Origin: JABMQB01 sp963677475
GTDB taxonomy: Bacteria; Bacteroidota; Bacteroidia; Bacteroidales; Prolixibacteraceae
Assembly (NCBI GenBank): GCA_963677475.2
Contig: CAXXQD010000021.1
Location: 744,001-808,000, forward strand
DNA length: 64,000 bases
Direction: 5' to 3'
Below are positions 17,096-27,800 of this stretch, piece after piece. Every line of letters begins with the position of its first letter. The first letter of the stretch is position 1. Position numbers and translations under genes: made by a program. Under the pieces are notes generated by a model. It saw nothing but the letters and a program-made list of their open reading frames with translations. It was not told where the DNA came from and did no database searches.

Positions 17096-18238
17096 ATGAA
17101 TCAACAATACAACTTAAAGGGCTATAATCGAGCTATTAATCCTGTAACAATAGGCTCGGGGAAGCCAAAACTTATTACAGTTCTCGGCACTACAGACCAA
17201 AAACAAGAATGGGATATAGAAAAACTAAAAGCAAAATGTGCTTATAAATATGGGGCTTCAATTATTGCAGATGTTTCTACAGAAGGAAATATTTTAGATT
17301 TTCAAAGGGAAATAATGGATACCGTTCCAATTCCTCTAAGCTCTGTTCCAATTTATGAAATCCGACAACGTGCAATAAAACAAAATCTATGGTCAAATGA
17401 TGTTACAAAGAATTTCATCCTTGATGTTATTACAGAACAGGCAGAACGTGGTGTTGGATGTATGACAATTCATCCAACTTTGACTAAAGAATTAGCAAAT
17501 CAGGTTAATCAAAGAAACAGAAATATAAAATTACAAGCTCGTGGTGGAGGTTTCATTTATGAATATATACAGAATACCAACAAGGAAAATCCCTTTCTTG
17601 ATTTTTTTGATGATATATTGACCATAATGAAGAATTATGATGTAGTACTGAGTTTAGGCTCTTCATTTAGACCTGGATCAATCTCAGATAATTACGATGA
17701 ATTATGCTTGGAGGAACTCATTTTATATTCCCAATTAAGTGCAAGAGCAAAAAGCATAGGGGTTAATTGTATGGCTGAAATAGGAAGTCATCATAGGTAT
17801 AACCTCATAAGTCCTTATATTAAAATTGCGAAGAATATATTAAAAGACATACCCCTTAGACTTTTAGGTCCCATTGGAACTGAGAAAGGATTGGGTTATG
17901 ATCATATTACCGCAGCAATATCCTCAGTTCCGGCAATTAAAGCTGGATTAGATATTATCACTTGTGTTACACGTTCTGAGCACATTGGATTGCCAGATGT
18001 AAATGACATACGAGAAGCACTTGTTGCCATTCGAATTGCAATAGAACTTGCTTTACAAGATGATACTCCCTCTGAAAAAGATGATATTAATTTCAGCTGT
18101 GGTTTAGGTTTTGAATCCTTTGAACCTGAAAAAATTATTGATCTTGATAGAGCATTAGAGTTGAAGAGATTAAAAAACAATGGTAGTTTAAAAGGATGTA
18201 GCATGTGTAATAAAAGTTGTAGAATGGTATTAAGTTAA
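17096..18238 (+). CDS. ThiC-family radical enzyme (divergent paralogue)
   Basis: 380 residues. ThiC features are visible in order: a Gly-rich ARGGGF segment near 148-153, SLGSSFRPGSISD near 182-194 (ThiC: SLGDGLRPGSIAD), GYDHITAAI near 263-271 with the conserved metal-binding His, and the C-terminal cluster motif CSMCNKSC with C-x2-C-x3-C spacing. ThiC turns aminoimidazole ribotide into the thiamine pyrimidine (HMP-P) using SAM and a [4Fe-4S] cluster; the relative BzaF makes hydroxybenzimidazole. Here the EGPGHVP segment of ThiC is replaced by EIGSHHRY and the protein is short, so the product may differ. Neighbours include no thiamine gene. The family call is firm; the substrate is unknown. 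Confidence 0.85.
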   Translation: MNQQYNLKGYNRAINPVTIGSGKPKLITVLGTTDQKQEWDIEKLKAKCAYKYGASIIADVSTEGNILDFQREIMDTVPIPLSSVPIYEIRQRAIKQNLWSNDVTKNFILDVITEQAERGVGCMTIHPTLTKELANQVNQRNRNIKLQARGGGFIYEYIQNTNKENPFLDFFDDILTIMKNYDVVLSLGSSFRPGSISDNYDELCLEELILYSQLSARAKSIGVNCMAEIGSHHRYNLISPYIKIAKNILKDIPLRLLGPIGTEKGLGYDHITAAISSVPAIKAGLDIITCVTRSEHIGLPDVNDIREALVAIRIAIELALQDDTPSEKDDINFSCGLGFESFEPEKIIDLDRALELKRLKNNGSLKGCSMCNKSCRMVLS

Positions 18239-18250
18239 TTTGTGAAGGAT

Positions 18251-19222
18251 ATGAACTCACGACCGAATATCTTCTTTATAGAACCAACGAATGTTTGTGA
18301 TCTAAAATGCGAATTGTGCCCAACAAATAGGGAGATGAAAAGGGAAAAGGGCTATATGCAATTTTCAACTTTTAAAACAATAGTCGATTATATTTCAGAC
18401 ACTTATAAAGATGAGGAATGCTTCATTAATATTTGGGGGTGGGGAGAACCTTTATTGCATGATAGGATTTTTGATATGATAAACTATGTCTCTGGTAATA
18501 ATATCAAAACGAGAATATCTACGAACTTTAATTTTATATCAGAAACCCAAATAGATGAAATCTGCAATTCCTCTTTAGATTCCATAATTATAGGCTTAGA
18601 TGGAATTAATGAAAGTAGTCATCAAAAATATAGAATTGGAAGCAATATTAAACAGCTTAAAATTAACATTGAGAAACTTGTTAATCGCAGAAAAGAATTA
18701 AATATAGGGAACCCGAATATAGTTATTACAACTCTGATTACTTCTCTTTCCGAAAACGAAATATCGGAAATAATAAAATACTGCAAAAATATTGGTGTTG
18801 AGGCTTTGCTTTTAAAATATCCTAATCTTTGGCGAAATACAAAAACAAATAAAGTAATTAGAGATAATTATAATAAATTTATAAAGGATGTTTCGATAGG
18901 TTCAAGATACACGTTAGATACTAAAGGGAATATTAGAAGCACAGATGGGTATTGCCCGTTTATTGAAATGAATGGTATATTTTTATATGACGGTAGTCTT
19001 TCGGTATGTTGTTTTGATTTTGAAGGAGAAAATTCACTTGGAACGATCGATCATAAAGAATCTATTCTGAAAATATATGATAGCTCTGTTTGGCAAAATG
19101 CGAAATTCCAAATGAATAAAAAAAGCTTTAACATCTGTACCACTTGTGATAGTTCTGGTCAGAGGAGAAAGATATATCTATTTAAGAAAAATGGTGATGA
19201 TGAATTTCTGGCAGGTTTATAG
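18251..19222 (+). CDS. Radical SAM / SPASM protein
   Basis: About 323 residues. The radical SAM motif C-x3-C-x2-C is CDLKCELC at residues 16-23 from the chosen start, followed by a GWGEPLLHD motif (GGEP type, about 58-66). The C-terminal part has CPFIEM, then LSVCCFDF, and a final ICTTCDSSG, matching a SPASM-like auxiliary-cluster domain. A GTG nine bases upstream (18242) is an alternative start; the ATG follows a GAAGGAT sequence. It is the last gene of the cassette, 12 bp after the ThiC-like gene and probably co-transcribed. Likely role: a radical step modifying the product of the preceding enzymes. The substrate is unknown. Confidence 0.85.
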   Translation: MNSRPNIFFIEPTNVCDLKCELCPTNREMKREKGYMQFSTFKTIVDYISDTYKDEECFINIWGWGEPLLHDRIFDMINYVSGNNIKTRISTNFNFISETQIDEICNSSLDSIIIGLDGINESSHQKYRIGSNIKQLKINIEKLVNRRKELNIGNPNIVITTLITSLSENEISEIIKYCKNIGVEALLLKYPNLWRNTKTNKVIRDNYNKFIKDVSIGSRYTLDTKGNIRSTDGYCPFIEMNGIFLYDGSLSVCCFDFEGENSLGTIDHKESILKIYDSSVWQNAKFQMNKKSFNICTTCDSSGQRRKIYLFKKNGDDEFLAGL

Positions 19223-19278
19223 TGTATTTATCAGCGATAGGAATCCTGATAAAAGAAATTCGATAACAGTTACTAAAA

Positions 19279-19302
19279 ATTACAAAATTTAAATTTTGTA
19301 AT
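19279..19302. repeat. 24-bp perfect palindrome
   Basis: ATTACAAAATTT followed directly by its reverse complement. It lies 57 bp past the cassette's last stop codon. It could be a transcript-end hairpin or a dimeric protein site. Confidence 0.6.
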
Positions 19303-19380
19303 ATTGAATTTTAAAAATATTATTTTTAGTTTAAAATTATTTGTCTAAATCATTAGAAATAAAATCAAATGCTAGAAGCC

Positions 19381-19425
19381 TAACCCACATTTATTTCACT
19401 TCCTTTTGAAGAATCCTCGGAAAAT
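19381..19425 (+). repeat. Right copy of the 45-bp direct repeat
   Basis: Same orientation as 14838-14882, two mismatches. This copy is bracketed by GCCTAAC (19378-19384) and GTTAGAT (19432-19438). These resemble the outer R'' and R' boxes of integron attC sites; the left copy lacks a clear second box, so the attC reading stays weak. Confidence 0.85.
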
Positions 19426-19575
19426 TCCGTAGTTAGATGCTTAACGGTTTGTACTAAGGCAAGTTCTATTCATTAAGTATACTTGAAGTTTGAGAGTTAA
19501 TCCTGAGGACTTTACATAAAGTTTAAATAAAATCCCTATCTTATAGGAAATCAAAAATCACCCTCGTAATAGGTC

Positions 19576-21288
19576 ATGAAAAACAAGAGTAACCTCTATT
19601 CTATTTGTCTTTTTATTGTTGCAATATTCTTTTTTGTATCCACTCTTTCGTTTGCAACCCAAACCGAGAAAATCGACAGCTTAAAATTGCAGTTGGAGTT
19701 ATCTGATGACACATCAGCAATTAAATTAATGAATACTATAGGATGGTATTATCTCGCTAGGAACTTGGATAGTTCATTTTTTTATGCGAATGATGCGATC
19801 CAGAAAAGTTTAAAGATTAAGAACAAAAGATGGCTAGCCAAAAGTTATAATACATTTGGAGTAGCCTATTGGTATAAAGGCAATTTAGACAGTGCATTAA
19901 TCATTTTAAAAAAAGCGCACTCTATTAATAAAAATATTGGCAATGATTCAGAATTGGCTAGGAATATTGGCAATATTGGAATGCTATATGATAATCTTGG
20001 GCATTTGGATTCCGCACTTCATTACTACCAAAATTCACTCGTATTTTTTGAGAAATTCAATGACAAATTAGGCATTGCAAAAACGTATGTGAATATTGCC
20101 CTTATAAACTCTGATTTAAAAAACTATGACCAGGCAATAAGCTATAACGACCAGGCAATTGAACTATATAATGAGATAAATCAAAGGGAAGATGTGCCGA
20201 GAGTATTGGGGAATAAGGGATTGTTATTTTTGAGACAAAAAAAATATGATGAAGCATTGACCATCTTTACTCAAGCCCTAGATATTGCTAATGAACAAGG
20301 TAACCGTTCAATTAAAGCTAAAACTATTGAGTACATTGGAAATACATACACAAAACTTGAACAGTATGATAGTGCACATCATTATTTAACCGTAGCATTA
20401 CAGTTACACAAAGAGCTAAATGAAAAGCTTTTGGTAGCAGAAAATCTGATGATATTAGGAGATCTGATGAACCATATACAAAACTATGATGCGGCACATA
20501 AGTACTTTACAGAAGGTCTTGAATTATCCAGAAATCTTAAAAATAATCATTTAACAATGCAGGCACTGGAAATATTAGCTGATATTAATTTTTCCATGCA
20601 AAATTACCAGAGCGCTTTTTTATATTATAAGGAGTATTCAGCGTATAACGACACTATTAATAAAGATGAATTCGCAACGAAATTAGCGGATTTTCAAATC
20701 AAATATGAAACTGAAAAAAAAGAATTAGAAATACAAAAACAAAATGCAGAGATACAAAAACAGAAAGCTTCCTTACGTTTCTATCTTATAATCGTTTTGC
20801 TATTAGCAATTGGAGGGTCAATATCAGTTTGGTTATACCTCAAAAAACAAAAGGCATTTAAAAAGCTAGCTGAAAAAAACTATGAGATTGCTACAAAAGG
20901 TGAAAAGCAAAACGTGAGTGTTGAGAATGCAACCAATAAACAGAAAAGCATTTACAACAAACTAATGCGGTTAATTGAAGAAGAAAAAATATACACGGAC
21001 AGTGATCTTTCACTTATTAAACTCGCAGAATTAGTTGGAACTAACCGAACTTATTTGGCAGAAGTCATAAAACTTTTCTCAAAGCAAAAATACACGGAGT
21101 TTATTAATTCATTTCGGATAAATCATGCTATCCGATTACTGAAAGATCCCAAATATGCTAATCGGTCAATCGACACCGGAATTGCAAATGAATCGGGATT
21201 TAAATCCAATAATTTTTATGAACTATTTAAAGCATCTACTGGTTTAACCCCGGTGGAATTTAGAAAACAACAAATCAACAAAGATTAA
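19576..21288 (+). CDS. TPR - transmembrane - AraC-type HTH regulator
   Basis: 570 residues: signal peptide (about 1-28), TPR repeats (about 60-370), a coiled coil rich in EIQKQ, a transmembrane helix (about 402-420) and a C-terminal AraC-type domain (about 465-570) with LAELVGTNRTYLAEVIK and the final TGLTPVEFRKQ. Same architecture as the protein at 1306-3168. It precedes two lipoprotein genes on the same strand (160 bp to the first), so it may control the giant surface lipoprotein downstream; that link is inferred from position. Confidence 0.85.
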   Translation: MKNKSNLYSICLFIVAIFFFVSTLSFATQTEKIDSLKLQLELSDDTSAIKLMNTIGWYYLARNLDSSFFYANDAIQKSLKIKNKRWLAKSYNTFGVAYWYKGNLDSALIILKKAHSINKNIGNDSELARNIGNIGMLYDNLGHLDSALHYYQNSLVFFEKFNDKLGIAKTYVNIALINSDLKNYDQAISYNDQAIELYNEINQREDVPRVLGNKGLLFLRQKKYDEALTIFTQALDIANEQGNRSIKAKTIEYIGNTYTKLEQYDSAHHYLTVALQLHKELNEKLLVAENLMILGDLMNHIQNYDAAHKYFTEGLELSRNLKNNHLTMQALEILADINFSMQNYQSAFLYYKEYSAYNDTINKDEFATKLADFQIKYETEKKELEIQKQNAEIQKQKASLRFYLIIVLLLAIGGSISVWLYLKKQKAFKKLAEKNYEIATKGEKQNVSVENATNKQKSIYNKLMRLIEEEKIYTDSDLSLIKLAELVGTNRTYLAEVIKLFSKQKYTEFINSFRINHAIRLLKDPKYANRSIDTGIANESGFKSNNFYELFKASTGLTPVEFRKQQINKD

Positions 21289-21449
21289 CTCCTATGGCAC
21301 ATTCAGATCAGTCGGTACTACTGATTTTACAAATTTGTTGATATAGGAGTACATCATACTTCATTGTTACTTTTTGATCATTAAATTTAAACAAGTAATA
21401 AATTATAGTTATCAGTCCCAAATTATAGGTAATCAAACAAAGACCTAAA

Positions 21450-21818
21450 ATGAAAACAAAAATCTATTTCATTCTTTTATTATCGTTATTCATAATTGAC
21501 AATGGTTGTTCAACTGTGACAATTTTTGATGATGTGGAAGCTCAACTTGAAGTAATAGTAAAAACTACTGAGGGTAATTTAGTGAAAAATGCTAACGTCT
21601 CGCTTTATTTAACATTTGAGGACTGGCAGACAGAAGAAAATCAGGTGGCAAATAGTACAACAAACGCAGATGGTGCAGCATTATTCTTAAATCTTGAGGA
21701 GACGACTTATTATTTCTACGTAAAAAAAGACAATCAAAATAATACATTGAGTACTGTTACTTTCAGTACACCACTAAAAATAAATCAAATTAAGGTGATC
21801 GAAACAATCATAAATTAG
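21450..21818 (+). CDS. Small lipoprotein with a carboxypeptidase-regulatory-like domain
   Basis: 122 residues. A lipoprotein signal ends in DNGC with the lipidated cysteine at position 20. The mature part is one beta-sandwich-like domain (residues about 30-110: VKTTEGNLVKNANVSLYL, then NADGAALFL), as in CarboxypepD-reg/Ig-like domains of Bacteroidota. Seven bases separate its stop from the start of the giant lipoprotein gene, so the two are almost surely one operon and the products may meet at the cell surface. Confidence 0.7.
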   Translation: MKTKIYFILLLSLFIIDNGCSTVTIFDDVEAQLEVIVKTTEGNLVKNANVSLYLTFEDWQTEENQVANSTTNADGAALFLNLEETTYYFYVKKDNQNNTLSTVTFSTPLKINQIKVIETIIN

Positions 21819-21825
21819 AGGAATT

Positions 21826-24800
21826 ATGAAAGCTAACAGAATTATAAAATGGATTGTCATTCTTATTTTCCTTTTCACTACTATTCACAGTTGCAAAAAA
21901 GAAGAACATATCCTTGTTGAACCAGAAAGGGTATATGCCCAAGATGGTTTAACAATAAAAACCGAAGAAAATTTTGTTCATCTAGATGATACGGAACTTA
22001 CCAAGGTTGAAGCTAAAGACACAAGTATATATGAAGGACAGGAATTTATTCAATATGAGTTAACCATTGAAGGTAGTAAAACCAGTAGTATTGTACCAGG
22101 TGTTATTGTTGTCGATCCTGAAACAGGTAGGATAATCATGATTACTAAAATCATAAGTACGAAATCAATTTCAGTTAACAAAATGTCCCTATTTACAGAA
22201 GGTATAAATGCGACGTTAGATTTTCTTTTTAACTATGATGGGGCAATACTGCAATTTTGCGGGAATCCAAATCGTACTAAGGGAAATACAAATATCTCAG
22301 GTAAACTTTCTTCAGATATTATTAGTGATGACAAAAATAAGTATAATGAAGACAAGGAATATCTTGATGGTCTTACAACCAAATATTCGGACGGATTAAT
22401 TAATCTCGATTTTAATAACACCGAATTAAAAATAAAAAGTGAAGATCAAAATCAAGCAGCTACATTAAAAATAGTTGAGGGGCATATAAATATAAAACCA
22501 TCACTTGATTTTTTAATGGAGTATAATAAAAAACTTTTTGAAAATGATGACGATAAATTAGTAAATTTTTTCACTCAAATAGCAAATGTAATTCCTGATG
22601 TTTTTGCTAAAAAATCAGCCATCGCTCTTGGTACATTAAAACAATTAAAGATAATTTCATACACTGATCTGGATTACGGATTAAAATTGGAACTCAGCGT
22701 TAAAGAGAAAATGGGGCATAATGGACAAGAGCCATTCGAGAAAGATATTGCTAAGTTTTTACAAGTATACCCAACCATACCAGTGCCGATTAGCCACCAG
22801 ACAACTTTATCGATTATTGTTGATCTTAATGCTGAAGGAGAATTAACGGCAGATTATTATTATAATCAACAAAATAATCTGGTATATGGATTTGATTTAA
22901 CTCGCACAGTTGAAAATACTGATTTTATAGATTCTGATGTTATTTGGTATAAAGAGGTAAATACTGAAACTCAAGAAGGTGTGACTTTTATGGCAAAAGT
23001 AAAACTCTCTGCAGGGATAACATTAAAAATTAAGTCTCAAGTCTATATTGCAACTATAATTGGACCTACAATTGAAGGAAAAGCAAAAATTGATGCAATA
23101 GCAAATTTTTGGGCAAATACAACATACGATGCAGCGTCTTGGAAGTTGAATGTTGATTCAAAAATAACTACGAATGCATCTCTGGATTTATCACTTTTTC
23201 ATTTCGATAATACAACTTGGAAGTTATTTAAGACAGATGAATATGAGCTGGATGCAAGGAATTTATATAGTTGTCCTTATAGGATTGAAATTGTAGGAGG
23301 CAGTAATCAAGAGGCAAATATTAATAGTCAATTGGAACAACCTGTAAAAGTACGTGTGTTAGACAATTTTGGAAGTGATTTAGTAACCTCAAAATTGCCA
23401 ATTCCTGTTTATTTCAAAGGGGAAGAATACAGTATTTTTGACGGTTCAGTTAGTCAAACACCTGTATATTCAAACAACTCTAAAGCGCAAACCGAATGGA
23501 CACTTGATGAAACAGAAGGGCAACAAGAGTTATTAGCTTGTATGCTTGATATTGATGGTTCAATTTTAGGAATTCCGGACACTGTTTATGCAACTGGATT
23601 ACGTGACAATGTTCCTCCCGCAATAACAGAAATTATTCCTTCGGATGGAGCGAAGGATGTATCCGTAAATCCAATTATTAAAATATTCTTCAGTGAAGAG
23701 GTGTACTTTGCACCAAACGGTGAGATTCAAACATTAAAAGATGGAATTGCAGATTTTTGGGATGAAAACAACAATCGAATTAGTTTTGATGCAATCTTTT
23801 CTGACAATAGAAGAGAAATTCACATTACTCCCATTCAATCACTTCAAGGAGGACAAACTTATATTTTGAGGATTTACCCTTCCATTATATCAGATGTACA
23901 AGGCAACCATGCAGTTTATAATGGAAATGATATAAGCTTTACAACTTTAATAAATACGAGTTTGCCAACGGTAACAACAGAAGAGATCGCCGATATTTCT
24001 GAGAACTCAGCTACAGGTGGTGGGAATGTTACTTCTGATGGTAATGCTTCAATAACTGCACGGGGTATATGTTGGAGTACTTCCCAAAACCCTACGACTG
24101 CTGATTCCAATACTACCAATGGGGCAGGCACAGGTAATTTTACCAGTAACTTAACAGGGTTGCAGCCCAACACGGTTTATTATGTACGTGCTTATGCAAC
24201 CAATAGCGAGGGGACAGCTTATGGCAACCAAAGGTCGTTTACCACAAACCAAAGTATCCCTGACCCAGTGATTACCTCAGTTACACCAACCCAGGTAACG
24301 CTAGGGGAAGAAACTACTTTTACTGTCCAGGGGAGCAATTTGCCGGAAGGGTTGGCATACCACCTGGATGATCTGGAGAACCTGGCAGAAGTTGGTGGAG
24401 GTAACGAAAATACCCGATATTTTAAAGGCATGCCAAGCAATAGCGCAGGGATGAAGAATGGCGTAATCAAAGACCAGCCAGGAGGTACAACATTACATAC
24501 ATTTGAGGTGGTTTTTGTGGAAGCAAAAGATCTTCCAACTGTAACGACGAACACAACAAACAGTATTACAGAAACCTCTGCTGTTAGTGGTGGGAATGTT
24601 ACTTCTGATGGTAATGCTTCAGTAACTGCACGGGGTATATGTTGGAGTACTTCCCAAAACCCTACGACTGCTGATTCCAATACTACCAATGGGGCAGGCA
24701 CAGGTAATTTTACCAGTAACTTAACAGGGTTGCAGCCCAGCACGGTTTATTATGTACGTGCTTATGCAACCAATAGCGAGGGGACAGCTTATGGCAACCA

Positions 24801-27800
24801 AAGGACATTTACAACAAACCAAAGTATCCCTGACCCAGTGATTACCTCAGTTACACCAACCCAGGTAACGCTAGGGGAAGAAACTACTTTTACTGTCCAG
24901 GGGAGCAATTTGCCGGAAGGGTTGGCATACCACCTGGATGATCTGGAGAACCTGGCAGAAGTTGGTGGAGGTAACGAAAATACCCGATATTTTAAAGGCA
25001 TGCCAAGCAATAGCGCAGGGATGAAGAATGGCGTAATCAAAGACCAGCCAGGAGGTACAACATTACATACATTTGAGGTGGTTTTTGTGGAAGCAAAAGA
25101 TCTTCCAACTGTAACGACGAACACAACAAACAGTATTACAGAAACCTCTGCTGTTAGTGGTGGGAATGTTACTTCTGATGGTAATGCTTCAGTAACTGCA
25201 CGGGGTATATGTTGGAGTACTTCCCAAAACCCTACGACTGCTGATTCCAATACTACCAATGGGGCAGGCACAGGTAATTTTACCAGTAACTTAACAGGGT
25301 TGCAGCCCAGCACGGTTTATTATGTACGTGCTTATGCAACCAATAGCGAGGGGACAGCTTATGGCAACCAAAGGACATTTACAACAAACCAAAGTATCCC
25401 TGACCCAGTGATTACCTCAGTTACACCAACCCAGGTAACGCTAGGGGAAGAAACTACTTTTACTGTCCAGGGGAGCAATTTGCCGGAAGGGTTGGCATAC
25501 CACCTGGATGATCTGGAGAACCTGGCAGAAGTTGGTGGAGGTAACGAAAATACCCGATATTTTAAAGGCATGCCAAGCAATAGCGCAGGGATGAAGAATG
25601 GCGTAATCAAAGACCAGCCAGGAGGTACAACATTACATACATTTGAGGTGGTTTTTGTGGAAGCAAAAGATCTTCCAACTGTAACGACGAACACAACAAA
25701 CAGTATTACAGAAACCTCTGCTGTTAGTGGTGGAAATGTTACTTCTGATGGTAATGCTTCAGTAACTGCACGGGGTATATGTTGGAGTACTTCCCAAAAC
25801 CCTACGACTGCTGATTCCAATACTACCAATGGGGCAGGCACAGGTAATTTTACCAGTAACTTAACAGGGTTGCAGCCCAGCACGGTTTATTATGTACGTG
25901 CTTATGCAACCAATAGCGAGGGGACAGCTTATGGCAACCAAAGGTCGTTTACCACAAACCAAAGTATCCCTGACCCAGTGATTACCTCAGTTACACCAAC
26001 CCAGGTAACGCTAGGGGAAGAAACTACTTTTACTGTCCAGGGGAGCAATTTGCCGGAAGGGTTGGCATACCACCTGGATGATCTGGAGAACCTGGCAGAA
26101 GTTGGTGGAGGTAACGAAAATACCCGATATTTTAAAGGCATGCCAAGCAATAGCGCAGGGATGAAGAATGGCGTAATCAAAGACCAGCCAGGAGGTACAA
26201 CATTACATACATTTGAGGTGGTTTTTGTGGAAGCAAAAGATCTTCCAACTGTAACGACGAACACAACAAACAGTATTACAGAAACCTCTGCTGTTAGTGG
26301 TGGGAATGTTACTTCTGATGGTAATGCTTCAGTAACTGCACGGGGTATATGTTGGAGTACTTCCCAAAACCCTACGACTGCTGATTCCAATACTACCAAT
26401 GGGGCAGGCACAGGTAATTTTACCAGTAACTTAACAGGGTTGCAGCCCAGCACGGTTTATTATGTACGTGCTTATGCAACCAATAGCGAGGGGACAGCTT
26501 ATGGCAACCAAAGGACATTTACAACAAACCAAATTGCCCAACCACCAACAGTAACGACCGCAAATATTTCAAATAACACAAGTAGTACTGTTCAGGCAGG
26601 AGGTACTGTTACTTCAGAAGGAGGTTCTTCCGTTGTTGCACGCGGGGTATGTTGGGATGAAATTCCAAATCCTGATATTACTGGAGAACATTCAAATAAT
26701 GGAGTTGGATTGGGCGAATTTGTTTATACAATTAACAATTTAGAACCTGCAACTCAGTATTATATAAGGGCTTATGCAAGCAATAGTGTTGGAACCTCTT
26801 ATGGAAATCAAGTATCTTTTCAAACTTTACAACAATATGACAGACCAAGTATTGAAACTTTAGACATAACAAATATCACAAAATATTCAGCCCACTCTGG
26901 TGGAGATATTATTTCGGATGGAAATAAAGAAATCTCAGCAAAAGGGGTTTGTTGGAGTACTACTCAAAACCCAAACTTACTAGATCAGTTTACAACTGAT
27001 GGACAGGGGACTTTTGATTTTGCAAGTCAGCTTACCGGTTTGATCCCAAATACGACCTATTATGTACGTGCTTATGCTACAAATAGTATTGGAACCACTT
27101 ATGGCTCTGAAAAGGAGTTTACGACATTGGAAGATATTTCAATCCCATCTCTCAATACGGTGCACGCCAGTGAAATAACAGATAATTCTGCGGTAAGTGG
27201 AGGAACTAACATTTTTGACGGTAATTTAGAAATTATCTCAAAAGGTGTATGTTGGAGTAAAAATCCGAATCCTAATATCCAAAACGACAGTAAAACAGAA
27301 GATGGTCAAGGAGTTACGGACTTTATGAGTCAAATAAATGGCTTACAGGCAAACACAGAATATTATATCCGAGCTTATGCTGAAAATACTGAAGGAATAG
27401 GATATGGGAATGAAGTAAGTTTTACAACTGGACAAGAAATATCTTTACCTATAATTACTACTCGATTTATGGATAATATTAACCGTTTTTCTGCTAGAGG
27501 AGGAGGAGATATTAGTTTTAATGGTAATGGCAGTATCTCTGAAAAAGGACTTTGCTGGAGTACTACGCCCAATCCTACAATTTTAGATGATCATACATCT
27601 GAAGGGATAGGTGATTCAGGATTTAGCAGTCAGATATCAGGGTTACAATCATACACTACTTATTATGTAAAAGCATATGCTACAAATGAAGCTGGTACGG
27701 CTTATGGAGACGAAATAAATTTAATTACAGCAGATCGTCAAAATAGTAATAGGACAGGTACAATAATTGATAATAGAGATGGGCAGAGTTATAAATGGGT

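Larger units (their letters stand above)
19223..19575. other. Gene-free stretch with palindrome and right cassette repeat
   Basis: Just after the radical SAM gene lies an 8-bp stem (19227-19234 with 19246-19253, weak terminator), then a perfect 24-bp AT-rich palindrome (19279-19302), the right 45-bp repeat and the leader of the TPR/AraC gene. No gene is supported. Confidence 0.6.

Noticed and set aside
17096..18238. Housekeeping thiC with a TPP riboswitch
   Set aside because: No riboswitch-like leader or thiamine genes nearby; only 11 bp separate it from the TS-like gene, and the active-site segment differs.
24219..26453. Four repeated 174-codon leftward frames
   Set aside because: Antisense shadows of the 570-bp tandem repeats in the giant lipoprotein gene; they repeat only because the DNA repeats.
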